Source of the DNA: Treponema sp.
GTDB taxonomy: Bacteria > Spirochaetota > Spirochaetia > Treponematales > Breznakiellaceae
NCBI GenBank assembly: GCA_009785545.1
Contig: WQWD01000034.1
Coordinates: 1 to 13,044 of the forward strand
DNA length: 13,044 bases
Direction: 5' to 3'
The notes beneath the pieces were generated by a model, which ran no database searches, was not told where the DNA came from, and worked only from the letters and a program-made list of their open reading frames with translations. Positions 1-5,193 of this stretch are shown in pieces. Position 1 is the stretch's first letter; every line of letters starts with the position of its first letter. The translations under genes were made by a program, and so were the position numbers.

Positions 1-64
1 AGCAAATCAAAGAGGTCAAACGGTTCTACAACTACTACAATAGTTGGATTGAAGTCTCTCGGAA
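1..64 (+). other. Tail of an upstream transcription unit, gene not identifiable
   Basis: These bases precede a strong terminator reading rightward, so they are probably the end of a + strand transcript entering from outside the window. Frame 2 stops with TAG at 41-43 after 13 codons, which leaves about 21 bases before the terminator stem; this is the most natural place for a gene to end, but 13 residues are too few to name it. There is also a small hairpin at 29-46 (CAACTA, loop CTACAA, TAGTTG). Whether this is coding or the 3' part of a structured RNA cannot be decided from what is visible. Confidence 0.3.
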
Positions 65-117
65 AAGCACCCGACTTTCCTGCCGCAAATGCGGCCGGGA
101 GGTCGGGCTTCTTTTTT
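65..117 (+). terminator. Strong rho-independent terminator
   Basis: The outer stem is AAG (65-67) plus CCCGAC (70-75) pairing with GTCGGG plus CTT (102-110). The inner stem is GCCGC (82-86) and GCGGC (91-95) around the tetraloop AAAT, and the bases between can pair with G.U wobble and one mismatch, so the hairpin is almost continuous. A run of T follows at 112-118. It ends a + strand transcript from outside the window. The reverse orientation has only a short T run (GCTTTTCC), so it may also stop the leftward transcript of the FGE-like gene, less efficiently. Confidence 0.88.
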
Positions 118-299
118 TCTTTTCCTTTATATGCAACAACCCTAGTTTTTCTTGTATCTGATTTCATCGATAAGCTATTGTAAAGCGAAAATGAACACAA
201 CAAAGTCATGAATTTGGAGAATCGTTTATGCAAGCCATGTTGGTGTACGATACTTCTCCGGACGTTTCCGGTTTAACGGCGAAGTCCATCGCTGGTAGG
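118..299. other. Noncoding spacer downstream of the FGE-like gene
   Basis: No convincing gene is seen here. The left part (118-225) is AT-rich. The right part (about 240-299) is markedly GC-richer and continues the composition of the 3' end of the neighbouring minus-strand gene. It contains a short perfect inverted repeat at 258-271 (CCGGA, loop CGTT, TCCGG), about 40 bases past the stop codon of that gene. A 27-codon reading frame on the minus strand (ATG near 286, stop near 206) has no ribosome binding site. Confidence 0.5.
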
Positions 300-1217
300 C
301 TAAGGGCGAACCAAACGGAAGCCATCGGCGCTCCACCCGCTGTTAGGCCAGCCGGCGTCGCGGAAAACGGAGCGGGCGTAAACGGCATCGCTGTCCCAGC
401 CCCCGCCGCGAAGCACGCGGTCAGTCCCCGAGTACGCACCCGAGGGATCGGCCTTTGCTTCACTCGTGTAACTCCCCCACCGATCCCAGACCGCCTCCCA
501 TACGTTTCCGCTCATGTCATATATTCCTAATCCGTTAGGTGCTAATCTTCCTACCTCTCGTGTCCTACCGCCACTGTTCCCCCAATGCCACGCCACCTCA
601 TCAACATCATCGCTTCCAGAAAACGTATAGGTTTCTCCTCTATTTCCGCCTTTTGCCGCAAACTCCCATTGCGCTTCCGTTGGCAATCTATACCCTGTCG
701 AACCCGCTCTGATTCTTACTGCGTCCCATCTTGCTCTTTCCGGATCATCCCTCTCTCTCGGTACTGCTCCCCATGTAGCCGGATCTGTACTCCACTCACT
801 GGTATTCGCCGCTGTCTGCATTTCATACGCAGGGGGGAATCCTCTCAACTCACTCAACCTGTTCGCAAATACTATCGCATCATACCATGATACTGTTTCT
901 ACAGGCCGCCTACCCTGCACTTCTCCGGCAGCAGGATTACTCCGAAAACTGCTTGGATTGTTCCCCATTACTGCAAGCCATTGTGCCTGCGTTACAGGAT
1001 ACTTGCCCATGTAAAACCCTGTCAGCGTTACCGTTGATACGGGCGTTGTATCTCCGCTTCCTGCTGTTCCCAGTTCTCTTCCAAGCTCAAATGTACCGCC
1101 TTCCACACGCACCATTTCCATTGGACTGTGATCCGGGATAATATTATAGGTCGATCCACACCCAGCAATTAACCCGATTATTGCTGTTACTGCAATAATC
1201 CTTAATTTCTTTTCCAT
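300..1217 (-). CDS. Lipoprotein with FGE-sulfatase (SUMF1) / C-type lectin fold, non-catalytic
   Basis: The 305-residue product begins with a lipoprotein signal (basic MEKK, hydrophobic stretch, lipobox I-A-G-C with Cys20) and then a full FGE-sulfatase domain. Visible landmarks are MVRVEGGTFELG (35-46), FYMGKYPVTQAQW (68-80), PVETVSWYDA (105-114), GYRLPTEAQWEFAAKGG (175-191), YDMSGNVWE (233-241), RVLRGGGW (267-274) and the terminal GFRLV. True formylglycine-generating enzymes use a cysteine pair in the C-terminal region; here the only cysteine in the protein is the lipidated one, so catalysis is unlikely and a surface binding role is more probable. The start was moved 12 bases inside the longest frame: ATG at 1217 has GAGG six bases upstream, and a promoter places the RNA start at about 1228, just beside the longer ATG at 1229. 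The last part of the gene is GC-rich and resembles a DGR variable region. Confidence 0.88.
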   Translation of the reverse strand: MEKKLRIIAVTAIIGLIAGCGSTYNIIPDHSPMEMVRVEGGTFELGRELGTAGSGDTTPVSTVTLTGFYMGKYPVTQAQWLAVMGNNPSSFRSNPAAGEVQGRRPVETVSWYDAIVFANRLSELRGFPPAYEMQTAANTSEWSTDPATWGAVPRERDDPERARWDAVRIRAGSTGYRLPTEAQWEFAAKGGNRGETYTFSGSDDVDEVAWHWGNSGGRTREVGRLAPNGLGIYDMSGNVWEAVWDRWGSYTSEAKADPSGAYSGTDRVLRGGGWDSDAVYARSVFRDAGWPNSGWSADGFRLVRP

Positions 1218-1234
1218 ACTTTTCCTCATAAAGA

Positions 1235-1265
1235 ATTATATCATATTTTATGTTAAACTTGTCAA
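1235..1265 (-). promoter_or_regulatory. Sigma-70 type promoter of the FGE-like lipoprotein gene
   Basis: On the minus strand there is a perfect TTGACA (1265-1260) and a perfect TATAAT (1240-1235), separated by 19 bases, slightly longer than the ideal 17. The expected RNA start is about 1228, giving an 11-base leader that is little more than the ribosome binding site GAGG in front of ATG 1217. Confidence 0.7.
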
Positions 1266-1324
1266 CTCTATGTGAAATTTTTTCATTTTGTGAGTATGCA
1301 TAGAGGCATGACTAGACTAGACTG

Positions 1325-1353
1325 TATACTTTCCGCAGTTTTTCTGTTATACT
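1325..1353 (+). promoter_or_regulatory. Probable -10 elements for the DUF4349 gene
   Basis: Two copies of TATACTTT lie 23 bases apart, with the hexamer TATACT at 1325-1330 and 1348-1353. Neither has a good -35 box. If the second is used, the RNA starts at about 1360 and the message is nearly leaderless, since ATG is at 1363. This fits the lack of any Shine-Dalgarno sequence before that start codon. Confidence 0.4.
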
Positions 1354-1362
1354 TTACGCACA

Positions 1363-2022
1363 ATGAAAAAAATAATCCCACAAACAACACTTTCCATGAT
1401 TTTTTTGTCCGTGATGTTTTTCTCCTGCTCCACCGCTCCAACAAGATCTTTTGAAGCCCCGGCGATGAGCGGCTCATCCCCGGATTCAGGAACAGAGAGA
1501 ATGATTATCCACGAAGTATCGCTGGATTTAACCGTTGAAGATACGGAACATACCAGAAATATGCTTATTGAAGCTGTCAGGCATAAAAACGGCTTTATTG
1601 TCAGCTCGACAGGAACTTTAATCGCCGCACGTATTCCCTCTGAAAATTTGGAAGAATACATAATTTTTTCAAGAGCGCTCGGTAATGTTGTAAGCGAAAG
1701 AAGAACAGGAACTGATATAACGGATCAGTACAACGATAATGTTATCAGACTTTCTACTTTAATTGATTTCCGCAGCAGATATTTGGTGTTGCTTGAGCGG
1801 GCAAATACCATTGCGGAAATATTAGCCATCGAAAGAGAACTTGCCCGAGTAACAACAGAAATTGAATTACTGCAAGGAAGAATACGCCAAGCTGAATCAA
1901 GCGTAGCTTATTCCAGCATTACTGTAAGATTCAGAGAAAGGCATGAAACTGTAAGACCCGGCCCCGTTGGATGGGTATTCGTTGGATTGTACCGTGGAAT
2001 CAGATGGCTCTTTGTGTGGTGA
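1363..2022 (+). CDS. DUF4349 family lipoprotein
   Basis: The 219-residue product has a lipoprotein signal (MKK, hydrophobic run, relaxed lipobox F-F-S-C with Cys22), followed by a DUF4349-type domain. Characteristic parts are the early strand MIIHEVSLDLTVED (about 47-60), GNVVSERRTGTDITDQYND (about 107-125), a helical heptad region rich in Leu, Glu and Arg (about 126-175, probable coiled coil) and the end strand SVAYSSITVRF (about 181-191). A short aromatic-rich hydrophobic C-terminus (about 200-219) looks like a terminal membrane segment. The function of the family is not established; it is an envelope protein. The start is set by the signal peptide, although no Shine-Dalgarno sequence precedes it. 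It is monocistronic: a divergent gene lies upstream and a hairpin terminator lies 14 bases past the stop. Confidence 0.82.
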   Translation: MKKIIPQTTLSMIFLSVMFFSCSTAPTRSFEAPAMSGSSPDSGTERMIIHEVSLDLTVEDTEHTRNMLIEAVRHKNGFIVSSTGTLIAARIPSENLEEYIIFSRALGNVVSERRTGTDITDQYNDNVIRLSTLIDFRSRYLVLLERANTIAEILAIERELARVTTEIELLQGRIRQAESSVAYSSITVRFRERHETVRPGPVGWVFVGLYRGIRWLFVW

Positions 2023-2035
2023 TTTGTAAAAGCTT

Positions 2036-2063
2036 GAGAGGCAACTGACCGAGTTGCCTCTTA
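2036..2063. terminator. Hairpin terminator between convergent genes
   Basis: A perfect ten-base stem (AGAGGCAACT, 2037-2046, with AGTTGCCTCT, 2052-2061) encloses a five-base loop. The flanks are CTTAATCCT to the right and, on the other strand, CTCAAGCTTTTAC. The T runs are weak both ways, but the hairpin sits exactly between the stops of two converging genes (2022 and 2070), so it very probably serves both. Confidence 0.72.
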
Positions 2064-2069
2064 ATCCTA

Positions 2070-2873
2070 TTAATCTTTCCACGGAAAAATAAAATTTCTA
2101 AACGAGCGTGTGCCGGTTTTTTCACGTTCCTCGATTAGTAACGCATCCCATGGGATTTGACGGCGGTTAGCTTCAGGGTTGGCTTCCAGATAATCGTATT
2201 TTAACAAACGCAGACGCAAGGCTTGATCAATATATGAAAATACGCCAACAAAACCCGGAAACATGAGTACAATAAAAAATGATATAAACAGCAATATTAT
2301 ATTGTTAATAAATAAAAAGATTGAAAACCCTGTATTGTCCAAAGCGATTAAAAAACATTTTCTAAAAGCTTTTTTGATTTTTTTACCGGGAGTAGGGGCA
2401 TCGGAGATCCGAAAATAAACAGTAAAAAAATACTGGAACGCAAGCAGGGAAAAAATCGTTATCCATATAATTACAGCAGAAAGAGCAAGACCTAACATGA
2501 AAGGTTCCATTGTTAAATAAAATTGAATCACAAACGGCATTATCCTGATAACAATAAAGGCATAAATTCCCATTATAATCCCTGCCGGCCACGCCCTCTT
2601 AAAGCCGGAAAGTAAATCTCCAAATCTGAAAGTACCGTAATCAGATATAATTGTCAAAGAACAGGATACGGCAGCCAAATAAATCATAGTGCCAACCAGC
2701 CCGAATAATTCCAACAGATGAATAAGTAAAATGGAGTTGGTAATTTGAGAGGCCAACACAAGAATAGAAAACGCAATTACAGCGCATACAATAAAGCCCA
2801 AATTTAACAGAACAACTTTGAACAAATTGTCCCATAAATCGTAAAACGTTTTTCTTGTTAAAAATCCGATCAA
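2070..2873 (-). CDS. Polytopic membrane protein, YesL/DUF624-like
   Basis: The 267-residue product has about five hydrophobic segments (roughly 17-42, 47-75, 97-119, 125-153 and 180-213) and a charged cytoplasmic-type tail of about 50 residues ending in FPWKD. The opening (IGFLTRKTFYDLWDNLFKVVLLN) is similar in style to small YesL/DUF624 membrane proteins; the family match is from memory and is tentative, and no function is proposed. The start is chosen as TTG at 2873 because GGAGG (2883-2879) lies five bases upstream. The longer frames from ATG 2966 or 2921 lack good ribosome binding sites, and the longest would run across the lysC promoter. The gene is transcribed away from lysC and converges on the DUF4349 gene. 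Confidence 0.7.
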   Translation of the reverse strand: MIGFLTRKTFYDLWDNLFKVVLLNLGFIVCAVIAFSILVLASQITNSILLIHLLELFGLVGTMIYLAAVSCSLTIISDYGTFRFGDLLSGFKRAWPAGIIMGIYAFIVIRIMPFVIQFYLTMEPFMLGLALSAVIIWITIFSLLAFQYFFTVYFRISDAPTPGKKIKKAFRKCFLIALDNTGFSIFLFINNIILLFISFFIVLMFPGFVGVFSYIDQALRLRLLKYDYLEANPEANRRQIPWDALLIEEREKTGTRSFRNFIFPWKD

Positions 2874-2920
2874 GTTTTCCTCCGCTGATTCATAATAACA
2901 AATTAAAGCTCTCAAGTCCA

Positions 2921-2949
2921 TTGCCCCGAAAAAAAATAATTTGTATAAT
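2921..2949 (+). promoter_or_regulatory. Promoter of the lysC-dap-bat operon
   Basis: TTGCCC (2921-2926) and a perfect TATAAT (2944-2949) are separated by the ideal 17 bases. The RNA would start at about 2956, leaving a leader of some 12 bases before lysC ATG 2968, with GAGG at 2955-2958 as ribosome binding site. Such a short leader leaves no room for a lysine riboswitch or attenuator, so lysine control of this operon, if any, should act on the enzyme or through a repressor. The next downstream gap larger than 25 bases is the dapB-dapA junction, which is filled by a small ORF. Confidence 0.65.
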
Positions 2950-2967
2950 GGTTTAGAGGCATACAAA

Positions 2968-4329
2968 ATGATTGTAATGAAATTCGGCGGAAGTTCTCTG
3001 GCCGACGCATCCCGTTTACGCCATGTTGCGGATATTGTAAAAACACAATTGGATAAAAAACCTGTATTGGTACTGTCCGCAATGGGAGATACAACAGATC
3101 ATCTTCTAACAGCCGGTAATTTGGCGTTAAATGAGGGGAAGGTAGAATTCTCCCAAATCGAAAAACTTCATTTAACAACGCTTAATAACCTAAAACTGCC
3201 CGATGGCAGACAGAACCCTGTTCAAATAGAAGTAATAAATCTTTTGGATGAACTTAGACGTTTACTGTCGGGAATATCATTGATAAAAGAGCTTTCTCCA
3301 AGAACAAAAGATTATCTTGTATCTTTTGGAGAGCGGCTCTGCGTGCGGATTGTCACGGCGTACTTAAAATCCACAGGTTTAAACGCTTTTGCCTTTGACG
3401 CATGGGAGATTGGTTTTCTTTCGAATTCCAATAACACTCATGCCGAACTTTCAAAAGACAGCTGGAATTTGATTCCGGATAAAGTGAAGCCGCTAATAAA
3501 GAAAAATGTTATTCCTGTTGTAACAGGTTTTTTGGCAAAAGACGAAAACGGCAATATAACGACATTGGGGCGAGGCGGTTCTGATTTGTCGGCTACAATG
3601 ATCGCCGCAGCCTGTAAAGCCGACGAAGCGCAAATCTGGAAAGATGTTGACGGTATTTTGTCGGCCGACCCGAGAATCGTAAAAAATCCCAAACCTGTTC
3701 AAAGTATCACTTACGATGAAGCTGCGGAGCTTGCCTATTTTGGTGCTCAGGTTCTGCACCCGCGCGCAATGCTTCCCTGCATGAAAACAGGAACTCCAGT
3801 CATTATAAAAAATTCGTATAACGTCAAAGCGCCGGGCACAAAAATCGAACAGGCAGCAGCGCCAAAAAAAACGACCAAAACCGAAATGATTCCTGTCCGA
3901 ACGATCACTTCAAAACACAAAGTAACGTTAGTTGATATAGTCTCTACCAGAATGGTGGGACAACACGGGTTTCTGGAAGAAGTTTTTTCGATCTTCGCTA
4001 AATATAATATCTCGATTGATATGGTCGCAACAAGTGAAGTATCGGTATCGCTCACTTTGGATGATTGTTACGATCTTGGCGAAGTTAAAAAACATTTAAA
4101 TAAAATCGCAAGTGTAGAAATAAAAACAGGAAAAGCGATAATTTCGATCATTGGCGACGTTAAACGATCATCAGAAATATTGGGATGGACATTTGTTGTA
4201 TGTCAGCGTATCGGTGTAAATGTGCAAATGGTTTCACTGGGAGCAAGCAAAGTCAATATAAGTTTTATTGTTAATGATAATGAAGCCGCAAAAGTAATCA
4301 GAGCGCTTCATGTAGATTTTTTTGATTGA
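2968..4329 (+). CDS. lysC: Aspartate kinase, monofunctional, with two C-terminal ACT domains
   Basis: This enzyme phosphorylates L-aspartate with ATP, the first step of the aspartate pathway to lysine, diaminopimelate, threonine and methionine, in the cytoplasm. The 453-residue protein shows the amino acid kinase fold: KFGGSS (5-10), SFGERL (119-124), TTLGRGGSDLSA (198-209) and WKDVDGILSADPRI (224-237). A pair of ACT regulatory domains follows (about 318-385 and 388-450), the usual site of feedback inhibition by lysine or threonine; which one binds here cannot be read from the sequence. There is no homoserine dehydrogenase fusion. ATG 2968 is preferred over the upstream in-frame TTG at 2941, which lies inside the promoter. 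The neighbours dapB and dapA support the lysine/DAP assignment. dapB starts 7 bases after the stop. Confidence 0.95.
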   Translation: MIVMKFGGSSLADASRLRHVADIVKTQLDKKPVLVLSAMGDTTDHLLTAGNLALNEGKVEFSQIEKLHLTTLNNLKLPDGRQNPVQIEVINLLDELRRLLSGISLIKELSPRTKDYLVSFGERLCVRIVTAYLKSTGLNAFAFDAWEIGFLSNSNNTHAELSKDSWNLIPDKVKPLIKKNVIPVVTGFLAKDENGNITTLGRGGSDLSATMIAAACKADEAQIWKDVDGILSADPRIVKNPKPVQSITYDEAAELAYFGAQVLHPRAMLPCMKTGTPVIIKNSYNVKAPGTKIEQAAAPKKTTKTEMIPVRTITSKHKVTLVDIVSTRMVGQHGFLEEVFSIFAKYNISIDMVATSEVSVSLTLDDCYDLGEVKKHLNKIASVEIKTGKAIISIIGDVKRSSEILGWTFVVCQRIGVNVQMVSLGASKVNISFIVNDNEAAKVIRALHVDFFD

Positions 4330-4336
4330 GGTGATT

Positions 4337-5131
4337 ATGAATATTGCGATTATTGGTTATGGGAAAATGGGAAAAATGGTAGAAGATACAGCTCTTGCTC
4401 TTGGGCATAAAATTGCTGTAATTGTTGATCCGGCTGCGAAAGATACCCCCTCGGGAATCCCGACAGCAAAAACAATTGCGGATTTTGATTTTGCTTCCAT
4501 AGATAAAACAAATCCTGTTTGCGCTGTCGAATTTACACAGCCTGATACGGCAGTAACAAATATAATTGCTCTTGCCGAAAGAGGTATTCCAACGGTGACA
4601 GGGACAACTGGCTGGTATGATCGTCTTGACGAAGTACAGCAAGTTATTGAAAAAGCAAATGGACAGGGGCTTAACAGCGCGCTGCTTTGGGCTTCCAATT
4701 TTTCTATCGGAGTTAATTTGTTTTGGCGGATGGCGTGGTATGCCGCGGAACTCATCAATAATTTTCCTGAGTACGATGTCGGCGGCTTTGAATCTCATCA
4801 TAACAAAAAAATAGACAGCCCTTCGGGAACAGCAAAAACTTTAGCCGAAGGCGTATTGGAAAGAATCAAACGTAAAAACAAAATTGTTTGGGAAACCATG
4901 AACCGAAAACCCGAAACCGATGAGTTTCATTTTCCAAGCCTGCGTTTAGGCAGTGTTCCCGGTCAGCATAGCTTGTTTTTTGACTCTGCGGCAGATACAA
5001 TTGAAATTACACATACAGCTCGCAGCCGGGAAGGTTTTGCCTCCGGCGCTGTGCGGGCATCCGAGTGGCTTACGGCAAAGAAGCGCCTCGGATTATTTAC
5101 AATCGATGATATGATAAAGGAGTTATTATGA
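4337..5131 (+). CDS. dapB: 4-hydroxy-tetrahydrodipicolinate reductase
   Basis: This enzyme reduces hydroxy-tetrahydrodipicolinate with NAD(P)H, the second dedicated step of lysine/DAP synthesis. The 264-residue product has the Rossmann nucleotide site GYGKMG (7-12), VTGTTGW (87-93), WASNFSIGVN (118-127) and the substrate and catalytic region ESHHNKKIDSPSGTA (152-166). His154/His155 and Lys158 align with the conserved His-His and Lys of E. coli DapB, and SGT carries the dipicolinate-binding turn. ATG 4337 is chosen because GAGG (4328-4331) sits five bases before it; the longer frame starts at a TTG overlapping lysC. The stop overlaps the start of a small ORF as ATGA, and AAAGGAG inside the last dapB codons is the ribosome binding site of that ORF. 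Confidence 0.95.
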   Translation: MNIAIIGYGKMGKMVEDTALALGHKIAVIVDPAAKDTPSGIPTAKTIADFDFASIDKTNPVCAVEFTQPDTAVTNIIALAERGIPTVTGTTGWYDRLDEVQQVIEKANGQGLNSALLWASNFSIGVNLFWRMAWYAAELINNFPEYDVGGFESHHNKKIDSPSGTAKTLAEGVLERIKRKNKIVWETMNRKPETDEFHFPSLRLGSVPGQHSLFFDSAADTIEITHTARSREGFASGAVRASEWLTAKKRLGLFTIDDMIKELL

Positions 5132-5144
5132 AACTATGTTTCAT
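5128..5144 (+). promoter_or_regulatory. Hairpin over the small-ORF start and dapB stop
   Basis: ATGAAAC (5128-5134), loop TAT, GTTTCAT (5138-5144) is a perfect seven-base inverted repeat. It contains both the small-ORF start codon and the dapB stop codon, so folding would hide the start from new ribosomes while ribosomes finishing dapB would melt it. The regulatory role is inferred. Confidence 0.4.
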
Positions 5145-5193
5145 ATTCGATTTTAATGTGCGGCTTAGCCGCACTAAAGAGAGGTTATTATGA
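5128..5193 (+). CDS. 21-codon small ORF bridging dapB and dapA
   Basis: ATG at 5128 overlaps the dapB stop as ATGA, and the TGA stop at 5191-5193 overlaps the dapA start as ATGA. The ribosome binding site AAAGGAG lies five bases before the start, better than that of many genes here. The peptide starts MKLCFIFDFN and ends RTKERLL; it has only two lysines, so it is not an obvious lysine leader peptide. The start lies in a perfect hairpin (5128-5144) and a second perfect hairpin lies at 5158-5174. Translating it would open the second hairpin and deliver ribosomes to dapA. It may matter as a coupling device rather than for its product; whether the peptide accumulates is unknown. Confidence 0.45.
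   Translation: MKLCFIFDFNVRLSRTKERLL
5158..5174 (+). promoter_or_regulatory. Hairpin upstream of the dapA ribosome binding site
   Basis: GTGCGGC (5158-5164), loop TTA, GCCGCAC (5168-5174) is a perfect GC-rich stem of seven pairs, or eight if the loop closes to one base. No T run follows, so it is not a terminator. It ends just before GAGAGG (5179-5184), the dapA ribosome binding site. It could stabilise the message after processing or tune dapA translation. Confidence 0.45.

Noticed and set aside
1..60. Resemblance of the minus strand (ATTGTAGTAGTTGTAGAAC) to a CRISPR repeat end
   Set aside because: There is only one copy and no spaced repetition within the window; a single partial unit cannot be told from chance.
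3..161. Open frame of about 52 codons on the + strand at the window start (frame 3), with YYNSWIEVSRKS and CRKCG
   Set aside because: It runs through the strong terminator and its T tract into AT-rich spacer, and the residues there (LLFFFSF) come from the T run. No family was recognised.
228..530. A 100-codon + strand frame opposite the FGE-like gene
   Set aside because: It is antisense to the clearly recognisable C-terminus of the FGE-like protein, has no ribosome binding site, and its length comes from the high GC content.
1310..1323. Short tandem repeat ACTAG-ACTAG-ACT upstream of the DUF4349 gene
   Set aside because: Only about 2.6 copies of a five-base unit; too short to claim as a functional repeat or operator.
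2941..2967. Upstream TTG start giving a 462-residue aspartate kinase
   Set aside because: The TTG is part of the TTGTATAAT sequence that forms the -10 box, and family N-termini begin at about MIVMKFGGSS; ATG 2968 has its own ribosome binding site.
2950..2967. Lysine riboswitch (L box) upstream of lysC
   Set aside because: The predicted leader is about 12 bases, far too short for the conserved riboswitch fold, and the upstream gap of about 95 bases is filled by promoter sequence and divergent gene signals.
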